NCBI RefSeq assembly: GCF_019721995.1
Contig: NZ_BLYC01000002.1
Location: 62,001-126,000 of the forward strand
Direction: 5' to 3'
From: Bathymodiolus japonicus methanotrophic gill symbiont
Lineage (GTDB): Bacteria; Pseudomonadota; Gammaproteobacteria; Methylococcales; Methylomonadaceae
DNA: 64,000 bases
Shown: one piece after another, positions 29,770 to 42,007 of the stretch
Numbering within the stretch: the stretch's first letter is position 1
Layout of the letters: every line of letters begins with the position of its first letter
Made by a program: the position numbers and the translations under genes
Notes under the pieces: model-generated
Told to the model about the DNA's origin: nothing
Database searches by the model: none
What the model saw: only the letters and a program-made list of their open reading frames with translations

Positions 29770-32601
29770 TCAGTTTTTAAAGAAACGCTTTAGATAATGG
29801 CCTGTATAGGATTTTTTTATGCCTGCTACATGTTCGGGTGTACCTTCTGCAACGACGGTTCCGCCACCATCACCGCCCTCTGGACCTATATCAATAACCC
29901 AGTCAGCAGTTTTTATCACATCGAGATTATGCTCAATAACGATAATGGTATTACCATGGTCGCGCAAAGTATGCAGCACATTGAGTAGCTGCTGGATATC
30001 CTGAAAATGCAGCCCCGTTGTCGGTTCATCAAGTATATATAGTGTCTTTCCAGTATCACGCTTGGACAATTCTTTGGATAACTTAACCCTTTGCGCTTCA
30101 CCCCCAGAAAGGGTGGTAGCATTCTGCCCCAGGGTTATATAGCTTAAACCTACATCTAGCATGGTTTGTAGTTTGCGTGCCAAAGTTGGGACGGGTTTAA
30201 AAAAGACAAAGGCCTCTTCTACGGTCATCTCCAGAACTTCGTTAATGGTTTTTCCCTTGTAGCGAATCTCAAGAGTTTCACGGTTATAACGTTTTCCAGA
30301 ACAGATGTCGCAATGCACAAAGACATCGGGCAGGAAGTGCATCTCTACTTTGACTAGACCATCGCCGCGACACGATTCGCAGCGACCACCTTTCACATTA
30401 AAGCTGAATCTTCCTGGCGTGTATCCCCGGGAACGGGACTCGGGTGTGGCTGCAAACAGCTCACGGATTGGTGTGAATAGTCCGGTATAGGTGGCTGGAT
30501 TTGAGCGTGGGGTTCTGCCGATTGGACTTTGATCTATATCGACCACTTTATCACAGGCATCTAGACCTTCGACTGCATCGCAGGGGGCTGGCAAGCTACT
30601 CGAACGGTTGATGGCACGCGCTGCATAGCGATATAAAGTATCATTAACCAGGGTTGATTTTCCGGATCCGGATACGCCTGTTACACAGGTAAAAAGACCG
30701 ATAGGAAAGTGTACGTCTATATTTTGTAAGTTATTTCCCTGTGCATTACGTACTGTGATCAGTTGTGTGTTGTCAATTGGTGTTAACTGTTTAGCGCCTG
30801 TTATGCTTAGTTTTCCTGACAGGTACTGTCCGGTAATGGAGTTCTCATTATTAATCACATCATCAGGCGTGCCCTGTGCAATAATCTGTCCACCATGTAC
30901 ACCTGCCCCCGGGCCTATATCGACTACATGTTGTGCCGCACGAATAGCATCTTCATCATGCTCTACAACGATGACGGTATTACCTAGGTCGCGTAATCTG
31001 AAAAGTGTACTTAGCAGACGCTCATTATCGCGTTGATGTAAGCCGATTGAAGGCTCATCCAGTACATACATAACGCCGACTAGTCCTGCGCCGATCTGAC
31101 TAGCCAGGCGTATTCGCTGTGCTTCTCCCCCAGATAATGTATCGGCACTGCGGTCCAGGGCCAGGTAATCTAGCCCCACATTAACCAGGAACTCCAGACG
31201 TTGCTGAATTTCAGTAACAATTTTTTCAGCAATCTGGCCGCGCTGACCGGGTAGATGTAAAGATTGAAAAAACTCAAGCGCCAACCGAATTGGCAGCCTA
31301 GTGATTGCATAAATCGGTTTAGCGTCAATAAATACATGTCGGGCTGCTGTATTTAAACGTGAACCAGAGCAACTAGTGCAAACTTTATTCGCTTGATATT
31401 TAACCAGTTCATCACGTACCACTTGCGACTCGGTTTCATGGTAGCGACGTTCCATATTCGCAATAATGCCCTCAAAGCTATGGCGCTTCTTGCGCTTTTT
31501 TCCACTGCCAGTGATAAATGTGAAGTCGATCGCTTTACGACCACTTCCATACAGAATGACATGTTGTATGTCTTCGCTAAGTTCTTTAAATGGAGTTTCA
31601 GCATCAAAGTCGTAATGCTTGGCTAGCGAGCAAATAATCTGGTAATAATACGCGTTACGCCGATCCCAGCCTCTGACTGCTCCTGCAGCCAGACTAAGTT
31701 CCTGGTTATGTACCACCAGGTCTGGATCAAAGTGTTGCTTTACGCCTAGACCGTCACAAGTCGGGCAGGCGCCCTTGGGATTATTAAAGGAAAAGATTCG
31801 TGGCTCTAGTTCTGCAATACTGTAACCACATTTTGAGCAGGCATATTTTTCAGAAAAAACCAGATGTCTGGGGTGCTTGCTGTCATCATCTATACAAACT
31901 GCTGTAGCCACGCCTTCCGCGATTCTCAGGGCGGTTTCAAAAGACTCACTCAGCCGTAACTTAATATCTTCACGAATTTTGAAGCGGTCAATAATGACCT
32001 CAATCGTGTGTTTCTTCTTGCCATCCAGCTCGGGTAGTTGATCAAGCTCGTACACTTTGCCATCAATTTGCGCACGTATAAATCCTTGCGCCTGCAAGTC
32101 TTCCAGTAATTGCATATGTTCCCCTTTGCGCTCATTCACCACCGGCGCCAGTAGCATCCAGCGCTCCCCCTCCGGTTGTTCCAGTACGTGATCCACCATC
32201 TGGCTGATTGTCTGGGCCTCCAGGGACAGACCATGCTCGGGACAGCAAGGGGTGCCTGCTCGGGCATATAACAGTCTTAAGTAATCATATATTTCAGTGA
32301 TGGTGCCAACGGTAGATCGGGGGTTATGCGAGGTGGATTTTTGCTCGATAGAAATGGCAGGAGATAAGCCTTCGATATGATCTACATCCGGCTTTTCCAT
32401 CATCGATAGAAACTGGCGGGCGTAGGCAGACAAAGATTCTACATAACGCCGCTGTCCTTCAGCATAAATGGTGTCGAAGGCAAGTGATGATTTACCTGAG
32501 CCTGATAAGCCAGTGATAACAATTAAGCTATCGCGCGGCAAGTCGAGGTCGATATTTTTCAGGTTATGCGTTCGTGCTCCACGTATGCTAATGGTATCCA
32601 T
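29770..32601 (-). CDS. uvrA: Excinuclease ABC subunit A
   Basis: 943 residues, normal for UvrA, the damage-sensing ATPase of nucleotide excision repair that loads UvrB. Two ABC cassettes: Walker [20 protein letters not shown] near residue 31 and [15 protein letters not shown] near 640, with signatures [12 protein letters not shown] and [12 protein letters not shown]. Zinc fingers: [14 protein letters not shown] and [17 protein letters not shown]. It starts [19 protein letters not shown] at 32601, 6 bp after galU, so the two are probably co-transcribed. Its partner uvrB is at the far end of this window. Confidence 0.98.
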   Translation of the reverse strand: MDTISIRGARTHNLKNIDLDLPRDSLIVITGLSGSGKSSLAFDTIYAEGQRRYVESLSAYARQFLSMMEKPDVDHIEGLSPAISIEQKSTSHNPRSTVGTITEIYDYLRLLYARAGTPCCPEHGLSLEAQTISQMVDHVLEQPEGERWMLLAPVVNERKGEHMQLLEDLQAQGFIRAQIDGKVYELDQLPELDGKKKHTIEVIIDRFKIREDIKLRLSESFETALRIAEGVATAVCIDDDSKHPRHLVFSEKYACSKCGYSIAELEPRIFSFNNPKGACPTCDGLGVKQHFDPDLVVHNQELSLAAGAVRGWDRRNAYYYQIICSLAKHYDFDAETPFKELSEDIQHVILYGSGRKAIDFTFITGSGKKRKKRHSFEGIIANMERRYHETESQVVRDELVKYQANKVCTSCSGSRLNTAARHVFIDAKPIYAITRLPIRLALEFFQSLHLPGQRGQIAEKIVTEIQQRLEFLVNVGLDYLALDRSADTLSGGEAQRIRLASQIGAGLVGVMYVLDEPSIGLHQRDNERLLSTLFRLRDLGNTVIVVEHDEDAIRAAQHVVDIGPGAGVHGGQIIAQGTPDDVINNENSITGQYLSGKLSITGAKQLTPIDNTQLITVRNAQGNNLQNIDVHFPIGLFTCVTGVSGSGKSTLVNDTLYRYAARAINRSSSLPAPCDAVEGLDACDKVVDIDQSPIGRTPRSNPATYTGLFTPIRELFAATPESRSRGYTPGRFSFNVKGGRCESCRGDGLVKVEMHFLPDVFVHCDICSGKRYNRETLEIRYKGKTINEVLEMTVEEAFVFFKPVPTLARKLQTMLDVGLSYITLGQNATTLSGGEAQRVKLSKELSKRDTGKTLYILDEPTTGLHFQDIQQLLNVLHTLRDHGNTIIVIEHNLDVIKTADWVIDIGPEGGDGGGTVVAEGTPEHVAGIKKSYTGHYLKRFFKN

Positions 32602-32607
32602 GATGTG

Positions 32608-33492
32608 TTAGCTTAATCTGCTTGCGAGTTCTTTTAGGTATTTTTTAAAGTCATCCTTTAATTCTTTATGTAATAAACCATGTTCGACTGTCGCAATCAG
32701 GAAGCCAAGTTTAGCACCACAATCATATCGCGTGCCTTCAAATTCATAGGCAAGTACCTGCTCATCACTAAGTAAACTTGAAATTGCATCGGTTAACTGT
32801 ATTTCATTACCCGCACCTTTTTCGGTATTTTCAATTTTATCGAAAATTGCCGACGTTAATATATAGCGACCCACAACCGCCAGATTACTAGGGGCAACAT
32901 CGGGGGCGGGTTTTTCCACGATGGACTCAACGGTATTGAGTGCTGCTCCGGCGGGCGTTGTTTGCACTATACCGTATTTATCCGTCTCACTTGGGTCTAT
33001 TCGCTCTACGCCTAAAATAGAGCAGTGGTGCTGGGCAAATTGTTGCACCATCTGGCTCATGCAACCTCGGTCTGCATCTTCCACCAGGTCATCGGCCAGG
33101 ATAACCGCAAACGGTTCATCGCCCACAACCTTTTTTGCGCAGAGTACCGCGTGTCCCAGACCCAGAGCTTCAGATTGACGTATAAAAACGCAGGTGACAT
33201 GTGGTGGAATAATATTGCGTACGGTTTCCAGTACTCTGAGCTTGTTTTTTGCCGTTAATTCAACTTCTAATTCGTAGGCTTTATCAAAATGATCAGGGAT
33301 CGAGCGCTTATTACGCCCGGTGATAAAGATCATGGTATCAATGCCTGCCGCAACGGCTTCTTCTACAGCATATTGAATCAAGGGCTTATCAACAATAGGC
33401 AGCATTTCTTTAGGGCTGGCTTTAGTTGCAGGCAGAAAACGTGTGCCTAGCCCCGCAACTGGAAATACTGCTTTGGTGATTTTTTGCGTCAT
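32608..33492 (-). CDS. galU: UTP-glucose-1-phosphate uridylyltransferase
   Basis: 294 residues, full length. It makes UDP-glucose from UTP and glucose-1-phosphate for cell-envelope and exopolysaccharide sugars. The nucleotide-binding motif [24 protein letters not shown] and [19 protein letters not shown] stand at the N-terminus, and [21 protein letters not shown] near residue 190. It lies upstream of uvrA in the same direction. The 46-bp gap to cysN on the other side leaves open whether the sulfate genes are in the same transcript. Confidence 0.97.
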   Translation of the reverse strand: MTQKITKAVFPVAGLGTRFLPATKASPKEMLPIVDKPLIQYAVEEAVAAGIDTMIFITGRNKRSIPDHFDKAYELEVELTAKNKLRVLETVRNIIPPHVTCVFIRQSEALGLGHAVLCAKKVVGDEPFAVILADDLVEDADRGCMSQMVQQFAQHHCSILGVERIDPSETDKYGIVQTTPAGAALNTVESIVEKPAPDVAPSNLAVVGRYILTSAIFDKIENTEKGAGNEIQLTDAISSLLSDEQVLAYEFEGTRYDCGAKLGFLIATVEHGLLHKELKDDFKKYLKELASRLS

Positions 33493-33538
33493 AAATTGTA
33501 TTCCTTATTAATTTACGGTTACTGGTATGTCTTGGATA

Positions 33539-35167
33539 TTATTGGATAATGTTTTGTTCTTTGAGTGTTGAATGGATTTGATTTAGTGTCGTATTATCCG
33601 TATCGAAGCTAAGCTCACAAGAGTCACATGCAGTACAAAGGCAAATCAAGCCAGCATGTTTAACCACAGCAATAGCTTCTTCAATGTTACTTAAGCCGGA
33701 CGTTAATACTGTTGCAGCGTGGCCTTTATCAAACAGCTTGCGCTCCAGTTGATAGGCAATTTGTTCGGCATGAGTTCCTGTTAAAGCGATAGAGATGGCT
33801 TGCTGTCCAAATCTGGCTGCGCGTTCTTCACTGCTAACATCAGTTAATTCGGCATCTGAACTATGTCCGGTAATCATGCCTGCACCAACGGTCACATTAG
33901 TCAGGCGGTCGATAATAATAAATGATCCAGTACCCTTGCTACGGGTATAAGCATCAAAAACAACCTGTGCATTAACTGAGACTGAACACCGGCCAATTTC
34001 ATTTAGCTGCAACTCTTTGGCATCGTGATGTTCCAGGGTATTGACATCAATACGGTGCTGGATATTAGCAATAGAGCCGGAAACACTGCGTGTGGCTAAT
34101 TTAATTATATATTGCTTGCCGGGTAACAGTGTATTTTCAGTCATCCAGACGATATGCGCATCAAATTTATCGGCTACACTAGGCAGATTGTTACTACAGA
34201 CGATTGTGTCACCGCGGCTGATATCAATTTCATCGTTCATGGTTAAGGTAACGGCCATCGGTGGATAGGCTTCCTCCAGATCACCGTCAAAGGTGACAAT
34301 AGATTTGATGGTGCTGGTTTTACCTGAGGGTAAGGCGGTTATTGCATCGCCTTTATGGAAAATGCCAGAGGCAACCGTACCACAAAAACCTCTAAAGTCG
34401 AGATTAGGGCGGTTAACATATTGCACTGGAAGACGCGTATCCTGAAAATTATAATCTCCGGAAATCTCCACAGTTTCCAGAGTTTCCATTAAAGATTTAC
34501 CAGTATACCAGGGCATATTGCTACTTTTGTTGACCACATTATCACCGTCTAATGCAGACAGCGGTATAACATGAATATCGTTCAGGCCATCCAGGTTTTT
34601 AATGAAATCCAGATATTCCGCCTTGATTTTTTCATAGGTCGCTTCGCTATAATCCATTAAATCCATTTTATTAATAGCGACTATAATATGCTTAATGCCG
34701 AGTAATGAAGCAATAAAACTGTGTCGTTTAGTCTGGGTTTGTACGCCATAACGCGCGTCGATCAGGATAACTGCAAGATCACAGGTTGAAGCGCCTGTTG
34801 CCATATTGCGTGTATATTGCTCATGCCCCGGGGTGTCGGCAATAATGAATTTACGGTTTTTTGTTGAGAAATAACGATAAGCCACATCGATAGTAATGCC
34901 TTGCTCACGTTCGGCCTGTAAACCATCGACCAAAAGTGCCAGGTCAATTTTACCAGCACCTGTTGTGCCGGATTTTATACTATCCGATTGCGCAGCGGCT
35001 AATTGATCTTCATAGATCATTTTTGAATCGTATAATAAACGACCGATCAAGGTGCTTTTGCCATCATCGACATTACCACAGGTTAAAAAGCGGAGTAATT
35101 CCTTGCGTTCGTGTTGCGCCAGGTAGGCGTCTATATCGGTACTTATTAGGTCTGATTGGTGAGACAT
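33539..35167 (-). CDS. cysN: Sulfate adenylyltransferase subunit 1 with degenerate APS-kinase-like tail
   Basis: 542 residues. The N-terminal ~430 form the GTPase subunit of ATP sulfurylase, which with CysD makes APS from sulfate and ATP: P-loop [20 protein letters not shown]3 [18 protein letters not shown] and G4 NKMD are intact. The last ~100 residues exceed a plain CysN. They resemble the start of the CysC (APS kinase) domain of fused CysNC, but the P-loop is gone: [21 protein letters not shown] stands where [17 protein letters not shown] is expected, and the following substrate-binding part is shortened. ATP-sulfurylase activity is likely, kinase activity is not. It may be followed by a sulfate reduction or oxidation route using APS directly. 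Confidence 0.93.
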   Translation of the reverse strand: MSHQSDLISTDIDAYLAQHERKELLRFLTCGNVDDGKSTLIGRLLYDSKMIYEDQLAAAQSDSIKSGTTGAGKIDLALLVDGLQAEREQGITIDVAYRYFSTKNRKFIIADTPGHEQYTRNMATGASTCDLAVILIDARYGVQTQTKRHSFIASLLGIKHIIVAINKMDLMDYSEATYEKIKAEYLDFIKNLDGLNDIHVIPLSALDGDNVVNKSSNMPWYTGKSLMETLETVEISGDYNFQDTRLPVQYVNRPNLDFRGFCGTVASGIFHKGDAITALPSGKTSTIKSIVTFDGDLEEAYPPMAVTLTMNDEIDISRGDTIVCSNNLPSVADKFDAHIVWMTENTLLPGKQYIIKLATRSVSGSIANIQHRIDVNTLEHHDAKELQLNEIGRCSVSVNAQVVFDAYTRSKGTGSFIIIDRLTNVTVGAGMITGHSSDAELTDVSSEERAARFGQQAISIALTGTHAEQIAYQLERKLFDKGHAATVLTSGLSNIEEAIAVVKHAGLICLCTACDSCELSFDTDNTTLNQIHSTLKEQNIIQ

Positions 35168-35213
35168 GGTGTTATTCCTGAAAAATATTATAGCGAAAGT
35201 TCGAGTGTTAGAT

Positions 35214-35273
35214 GTAGAGCGGACTTCAGTCCGCTATACTCTGTCTGCATTGGTGGACTAAAGTCCGCTCTAC
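35214..35273. repeat. REP-like palindrome
   Basis: GTAGAGCGGACTTCAGTCCGC then, after a 20-bp spacer, GGACTAAAGTCCGCTCTAC. The two arms are both palindromic themselves and complementary to each other. Shorter versions occur near 8255-8283, 8820-8838 and 37762-37787. Confidence 0.75.
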
Positions 35274-35289
35274 CATAGAGTATTAAAAA

Positions 35290-35493
35290 CTGAAGTTTCC
35301 CAATAATTATTTATGGTAAAATTGAAACTATGCTACAACTATATGAAAAAAATAGTCTTTTCATTCGCTTCAAATGCTATTGCCTAAGGGGAATTAAGTA
35401 GGGGTTTGCTATAAACATGGCAAAACCACCTAAAATAAACCTCGATACACCAGCATTGTGTATTTCAGCTACTCAATAATTGGGAAACTTCAG
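35290..35493 (+). mobile_element. MITE-D, complete and unoccupied (204 bp)
   Basis: CTGAAGTTTCCCAATAATT and its complement at the ends, flanked by TTAAAAA at 35283-35289 and 35494-35500. The right duplication includes the cysD stop codon (TAA on the reverse strand). It separates cysD from cysN. It contains two short ATG frames (23 and 20 codons), the second (MAKPPKINLDTPALCISATQ) perhaps the remnant of a transposase start. Confidence 0.93.
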
Positions 35494-36402
35494 TTAAAAA
35501 TAACCTTCGCGTTTTTTCTGTTCCATAGATCCTGATTGATCATGGTCGATGAGTCGGCCCTGACGCTCTGATGTAGTCGTTAACAACATTTCCTGAATAA
35601 TTTCGGGTAATGTCGTAGCCGTTGATTCCACAGCCCCTGTTAAAGGGTAGCAACCCAGGGTACGAAAGCGGACCATTTTCATCTCAATTTTTTCCTCAGG
35701 GCCAATTGGCATACGGTCATCGTCCACCATGATTAACATACCGTCTTTATTTACCACAGGGCGCTCTTTGGCAAAATAGAGTGGCACAATAGGAATATTT
35801 TCCAGATGTATGTATTGCCAGACATCTAGTTCAGTCCAGTTTGAGATTGGAAACACCCGAATACTCTCACCCTGGTCAATTCTGCCGTTATAGATGTTCC
35901 ATAACTCAGGGCGCTGATTTTTTGGATCCCAGCCATGATTTTTATCGCGGAATGAATACACACGTTCTTTGGCACGGGATTTTTCTTCATCGCGGCGTGC
36001 GCCACCAAAAGCAGCATCAAATTTATATTTATTCAATGCCTGTTTTAACCCTTCGGTTTTCATTACATCCGTATGTTTTTTGCTACCGTGAGTAAATGGC
36101 CCAACCCCCTGGTCTATACCTTCCTGATTCGAATGCACTATAAGATCCCAGCCGAGTTCTTTGATATATCTGTCACGAAACTCAATCATTTCCTTAAACT
36201 TCCACGTGGTATCTACATGCATTAGCGGAAAAGGCGGCTTTCCCGGATAAAACGCTTTACGTGTTAAATGCAACATAACTGCTGAATCTTTACCCACTGA
36301 GTAAAGCATTACAGGGCGATCAAATTCTGCTGCAACTTCACGAATAATATGGATACTTTCGGCTTCCAGTTCTTTCAGGTGGGTCAGTTTATGATTAGTC
36401 AT
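35494..36402 (-). CDS. cysD: Sulfate adenylyltransferase subunit 2
   Basis: 302 residues, the usual CysD length. It is the ATP-pyrophosphatase-type catalytic subunit of ATP sulfurylase. The PP-loop [20 protein letters not shown] is near residue 34, followed by [21 protein letters not shown] and the conserved C-terminal [11 protein letters not shown]. The order cysD then cysN on the reverse strand is the standard operon, but 326 bp with a REP palindrome and MITE-D now separate them. The MITE touches the stop codon without altering the protein. Confidence 0.97.
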   Translation of the reverse strand: MTNHKLTHLKELEAESIHIIREVAAEFDRPVMLYSVGKDSAVMLHLTRKAFYPGKPPFPLMHVDTTWKFKEMIEFRDRYIKELGWDLIVHSNQEGIDQGVGPFTHGSKKHTDVMKTEGLKQALNKYKFDAAFGGARRDEEKSRAKERVYSFRDKNHGWDPKNQRPELWNIYNGRIDQGESIRVFPISNWTELDVWQYIHLENIPIVPLYFAKERPVVNKDGMLIMVDDDRMPIGPEEKIEMKMVRFRTLGCYPLTGAVESTATTLPEIIQEMLLTTTSERQGRLIDHDQSGSMEQKKREGYF

Positions 36403-36602
36403 CTATAGTGGTCAAAGTCAAAATGAGAGTTTTCAAGAGTGAAATCAGAAAATTCACGCTTACTTAGTAATTTATCCAAAGCATTTTAATTTGATTAGTC
36501 TTTTAATGCTAGAAACATTACTAAATAATTAACTGCTTATACATGTATTTTAAAAGAGAATTCAAGCATTAGCATTTATTTACATGATATTAAATTTACC
36601 AT
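36403..36602. other. Non-coding region upstream of cysD
   Basis: AT-rich, about 200 bp, with no gene. It presumably holds the cysD promoter; I cannot pick one convincingly. Confidence 0.35.
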
Positions 36603-37046
36603 CGCTGAAAATCATGGAATCGGGGAGTCGCTATTTTTGCGAAAGCTTGTTTTGGGCATCCCAGCCCAAGCAAGCAGCAAAAACTTAACGCGACCACTTA
36701 TGCCTCCGGCGGCCCCGATTCGTCCTCGTCACCTCGTCCCGACCCAACAAGGGGTCGGAACATAGGCTCCAAATGACTTGACGCCGTGTCGGATGGCCTT
36801 TTATTTTGTCTCCACCTTCGCTAACGCTCAGACTCCGACAAAACAACGGCCCTACGGCTATCGCGGACTAAAAATCTTCACTTCGCTAAAGCTCCGTTTC
36901 CAGGATTTTCAGCGACGGAGCTTAGCGAAGTGGTGATTTTTAGTCCCTGATAGGCGACAGGGCAATTTGCTGATTCGACGTGTGCTAGCAGCACGAATTA
37001 TGGCGATAGGAGTCCCGGAATTTCGTGAGGTAGCATGGCGCGCCTG
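36603..37046 (+). mobile_element. CGCTG element, type L1R1, internally deleted and split by another element
   Basis: The first 17 bases (36603-36619) and the remainder (36915-37046) belong to one L1R1 element. An internal deletion of about 131 bp joins GTGCTAGCAGCACG to AATTATGGCGATAGG. An L1R2 element lies between the two parts. It ends 22 bp before the greB start codon. Confidence 0.88.
36620..36914 (-). mobile_element. CGCTG element, type L1R2 (295 bp), nested in L1R1
   Basis: Reads on the reverse strand. Removing it joins CATGGAA to ACGGAGCTTAGCG, the normal L1R1 sequence, so it inserted into an element of its own superfamily without duplication. The R2 end carries GA. Confidence 0.92.
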
Positions 37047-37068
37047 TGTTATTAAATAATTTACTTAT

Positions 37069-37581
37069 ATGTCCCGCTGGAAAGCACCTCGACCTAAATC
37101 CTCACCGTATATTACCCCTGCTGGTTGCCCGCGCTTAGAGCATGAATTAAAAGATTTATGGCTAAAGCGTAAAGGTGTGATTGCTGCTCTTTCTGCTGCT
37201 GCAGCGGAAGGTGACCGATCATAAAATGCAGAGTATATCTATCGTAAAAAAGAGCTGAGGGGGATTGATGGGCGCATTCATTTTTTACAAAAGCGTATGC
37301 CTACGCTAAATATTATTGCGGATACGCCAGCTGATCAGGAGAGGGTGTTTTTTTCTGCCTGGGTATTACTAGAGAATGATAAAGGGGAAGAGCTGCTCTA
37401 TCGAATTATGGGTGCGGATGAGTTTGAAATGGATAAGCGCTATATCAGTCTTGACTCCCCATTGGCGCAAGCATTGTTAAAAAAGACCTTTGCTGATCAG
37501 GTGCAGATTCGCAATGAGTTTCAGGAAATCCAATATACTGTTGTTGATATTCAATATGGCACTGAATTTATTGCTGATTGA
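37069..37581 (+). pseudogene. greB: Transcription elongation factor GreB with in-frame stop
   Basis: From ATG 37069: [29 protein letters not shown], then TAA at 37222-37224, then NAEYIYRKKELRGIDGRI and the C-terminal FKBP-like domain to ..YGTEFIAD. GreB normally has Glu at the stop position (GDRSENAEYIYRKK), so GAA became TAA. The coiled-coil half and C-terminal half are otherwise intact, and length without the stop is about 170 residues. A short N-terminal or internally started product would not rescue transcript cleavage. It is either a very recent nonsense mutation or a base error. Confidence 0.88.
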
Positions 37582-37819
37582 GCCCATACTGTTATTTATT
37601 ATGTGTTGCTTGAATCTGACACAAGCATATTCAATGTATCATATTGAAAGTGCATTTTTTGAGATTGAACAAATCTACGATGTATTATCTTGAATAGCTG
37701 TTATCAGAAGATCCAAGACGATGATCCCATTATTGCCAGAATTATTTATTAACATCTAGCAGTAGAGCGGACTATAGCCCGCTCTACTCTTACCTAAAAA
37801 AGGGTGCAGCTTTAAAAAA
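37582..37819. repeat. Intergenic region with REP-like palindrome at 37762-37787
   Basis: GTAGAGCGGACTATAGCCCGCTCTAC is a near-perfect palindrome between the converging greB and trxB. It may act as a bidirectional structure at the transcript ends. Nothing else is seen here. Confidence 0.55.
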
Positions 37820-38821
<1,002 letters not shown>

Positions 38822-38894
38822 TTATGCTTGGATTTAGAGTAGGCGTGAAGCCTGATATTGGATTCATAGTAGGTTTGTGAATTAATGCACATAA

Positions 38895-41800
38895 TTAGTT
38901 GAATATTGATTTCCAATAGCGTTTGCAATCATTGACGACTAAATACAATGAGGGGATCAGTACCAGAGTAATCAAGGTGGCAAATAAAATACCGAAGCCG
39001 ATGGAAACTGCCATGGGGATTAGCATACGTGCCTGACGTGAAGTTTCCAGTATCATTGGTGCTAAACCAAAAAAGGTGGTTAAAGTGGTTAAAATAATTG
39101 GTCGAAAGCGCTGAATCCCAGCGGCTTTTATAATCTCCTTCGGCGACAGCTTTGTTGTGTTTTCAAGATGCACTGCCTGACTGATCAATACCAGAGCATC
39201 GTTTACCACGATGCCCGATAGGGCAACAATCCCAAGCATGCTTAAAATGCTCAGGTTAAAGCCCATAATAATATGCCCATAAATTGCGCCGATAATGCCA
39301 AATGGGATACTGACAATAACGATTAAGGGCAGGATATAACTCTTAAATGGAATTGCCAGCATGGCATAGATGGCTAGCACGGCAAATATAAAACTTAATT
39401 TTAAACTGCCGACGCTATCCGCCATATCTACCTGGCGCCCTTCAAAGCCATACTGTAATCCAGGGTATTGTTCGACCAGTGTGGGTAATACATTGTCTTT
39501 TAGGTCATTGATAATTTCTACCGATCGGCTTCTAGGCGTGACATTTGCCGTGACCTGTACATTACGCCGGCCATTACGTCGCTTGATTTCAGTAAACGCA
39601 TGCCCTTGCTTGACCTGTACAATTTCGTTGAGTGGAATGGCAACACCCTGATCGGTCCAGACCAGGAAGTTATACATATCCTGTACCGATACCCGTTCAT
39701 CTTCGTGCAGACGTAACATTACTTTGATTTCATTGCGGCCACGTTGCTGACGTAAAACTTCTGCACCATAAAATGCATTACGCACTTGTCTGGCAACGCT
39801 AAGAGGCGTTAAGCCCAGGCTTTCTCCATCAGCTAACAGGGTAAAGTCCAATTGCTGCTTGCCCAGACTCATGCTGTTAGCGATATCTTTTGCCATAGGA
39901 TAGCCGCGCAGGATTTGTGCTAGTTGCTGGCTGGCCTGCTCTAAAATATTAATATCGCGGTGGGTTAATTCTATGGTCAGCGCAGAGCCAGAGCCGGGGC
40001 CACCAGAGTCTGATTCAAAGATCAGGCTTTCTATGCCGGCTATCTCACCAGAGCTTGCGCGCCACGACTCGGTGAATTGATCTGTGCCCATAATCTTATC
40101 GCGAATCTCGGGCTTTGCCAGATAGACGCGCACAATTGCTTTATGACTGTCATCTTTTCCGACTTCTGCAAAGATTCCACGTATGAGTTGCTCGCCATTT
40201 TCTACATCTTTAATACTGGCGCGTGCAGATTTAATCAGGTGATCAACAATCGCCTGAGTCTTCTCTACCGGAGTACCATACGCTAAACTTAACCGAGCCT
40301 GGGCAAAGTCCGACTCGATTTTAGGAAACATCGACAGCCCCATGCGTCCACTCGATGCATAGGCGAGAGTGGCAATCAATATTGCAACGGCAGTGACCAG
40401 CGTTAAATAGCGGTGTTTCAGGGTCAAATCTAGCAGCGCGCCATAGCGGAATTTTACCCAGTGGCGAAAGGCATGGCTAAAAGCTTGTTGCTTTTCATAC
40501 AGCCAGTGTTGTAAACCTGTGCGCTGTGTATCGCTCAGATGTGCCAGGTGACTAGGCAGGATAAACAGACTTTCCACTAATGAAAGCAGGAAGACCAGAA
40601 TAACCACAGTGGGAATCATGACAAAAATTTTACCCATCACCCCAGGCATAAAAAACAGCGGCATAAAGGTCGCGATATTAGTCAGGATACTAAAGGTAAT
40701 CGGGGTCGCCATTTCCTGTGTACCTTTAATGGCAGCAGTCAGGGCAGAGAGTCCTTCCTGGCGATAGTGGTAGATATTTTCACCAATAATAATGGCATCA
40801 TCCACCACAATTCCCAGCGCAATAATAAAAGCAAAGAGGGAAATCATATTCAGGGAAACGCCCAGAGTAGGCAGGAATAGAAAAGATCCCATAAAGGCTA
40901 TAGGAATCCCGGACATCACCCAGAATGCCAAACGTATTTCCAGAAATAACGCTAGAGTAATAAATACCAGCGTGAGTCCTAATGCGCTATTGCGCAATAA
41001 TAAATCCAGGCGCTGCTGATAAGCTTCAGAAGCATCGTAGCGTATATCAGCATAAATACCGGTTGGTAATCTGGATTTGCTGAGCTCAATTTGCTGTTTA
41101 ACTGCATCGACTATACCTATCGGGGTTTGATTACCGACACGGTACACTTGCAGCATAATAGCAGGGTAGCCATTGTATCGTGCTGAATAATCTGTATCTT
41201 CATAACCATCGGTGATAGAAGCAATATCCCTCAGCAGTATCGTTGCGCCAGATTCTGTTGTAATAATCGGTATTTGCCCAAAATCCAGCCCGGTGTCTTT
41301 ACGTTCATGCATACGAATTAAAATCTCGCCAGCATCGGTTTTTACGCTACCGCCAGGAAGATCAAGACTTGCACTACGAATACGCTGGGCAATCTCGGAC
41401 AGGGAAAGATTGTAGCGGCGCAAGTTTGCCTGAGAGATTTCGATGCTGATTTCTAAAGGTCGCACACCTTCCAGCTCAATCTGGGTAATATTTTCTGATT
41501 GTAAGAGTTGCTCGCGAAAATTTTCTGCCAGTTCATGTAAGATCCGCTCTTCTGTTGCGCCATAAATAATCAGTGAGACAGTTTTGCGCTTACTGCCCAT
41601 CACATTGATTTCAGGTTCTTCTGCTTCCTCTGGAAAGGTCGTGATACGGTCAACTTCTTTCTGGATATCCTGAGCCAACAAGTAAACATCTGCATCACTC
41701 AGTGTCTCAATAATAACTGAGCCTATACCCTCTTTGGCAGAGGAGCTAATTTCGTCTATGCCTTCTAAGCCAGACACAGCATCTTCGATTACCAAGATAA

Positions 41801-42002
41801 TACTGCGCTCTATTTCCTCGGGATCAGCACCTGTGTAGACCACATTAATACTGACGCTATCGGTAATAAAATCAGGGAAAACTTCCTGCTTCATGGTATT
41901 GATAAACATCAAACCACCAAGAATAAATCCCAGCATCAGCAGGTTAGCGGCAACCGGGTGTGATGCCATCCAGCTAATGGGACCTTGCCGGTTAATTTGC
42001 AT
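38895..42002 (-). CDS. RND family efflux transporter, inner-membrane permease
   Basis: 1035 residues, typical for HAE-type RND pumps. It has an N-terminal TM helix after MQINRQGPISWMASHPVAANLLMLG, two large periplasmic loops and twelve membrane segments. The proton-relay pair is visible in FIIALGIVVDDAIIIGENIYHYRQEG (Asp-Asp of TM4). The substrate is unknown. It lies third in an operon after the outer-membrane factor and the membrane fusion protein, 5 bp after the latter. Homology is to AcrB/MexB-like exporters of the multidrug type rather than metal exporters, judging from the TM4 motif. Confidence 0.93.
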   Translation of the reverse strand: MQINRQGPISWMASHPVAANLLMLGFILGGLMFINTMKQEVFPDFITDSVSINVVYTGADPEEIERSIILVIEDAVSGLEGIDEISSSAKEGIGSVIIETLSDADVYLLAQDIQKEVDRITTFPEEAEEPEINVMGSKRKTVSLIIYGATEERILHELAENFREQLLQSENITQIELEGVRPLEISIEISQANLRRYNLSLSEIAQRIRSASLDLPGGSVKTDAGEILIRMHERKDTGLDFGQIPIITTESGATILLRDIASITDGYEDTDYSARYNGYPAIMLQVYRVGNQTPIGIVDAVKQQIELSKSRLPTGIYADIRYDASEAYQQRLDLLLRNSALGLTLVFITLALFLEIRLAFWVMSGIPIAFMGSFLFLPTLGVSLNMISLFAFIIALGIVVDDAIIIGENIYHYRQEGLSALTAAIKGTQEMATPITFSILTNIATFMPLFFMPGVMGKIFVMIPTVVILVFLLSLVESLFILPSHLAHLSDTQRTGLQHWLYEKQQAFSHAFRHWVKFRYGALLDLTLKHRYLTLVTAVAILIATLAYASSGRMGLSMFPKIESDFAQARLSLAYGTPVEKTQAIVDHLIKSARASIKDVENGEQLIRGIFAEVGKDDSHKAIVRVYLAKPEIRDKIMGTDQFTESWRASSGEIAGIESLIFESDSGGPGSGSALTIELTHRDINILEQASQQLAQILRGYPMAKDIANSMSLGKQQLDFTLLADGESLGLTPLSVARQVRNAFYGAEVLRQQRGRNEIKVMLRLHEDERVSVQDMYNFLVWTDQGVAIPLNEIVQVKQGHAFTEIKRRNGRRNVQVTANVTPRSRSVEIINDLKDNVLPTLVEQYPGLQYGFEGRQVDMADSVGSLKLSFIFAVLAIYAMLAIPFKSYILPLIVIVSIPFGIIGAIYGHIIMGFNLSILSMLGIVALSGIVVNDALVLISQAVHLENTTKLSPKEIIKAAGIQRFRPIILTTLTTFFGLAPMILETSRQARMLIPMAVSIGFGILFATLITLVLIPSLYLVVNDCKRYWKSIFN

Positions 42003-42007
42003 CTATC

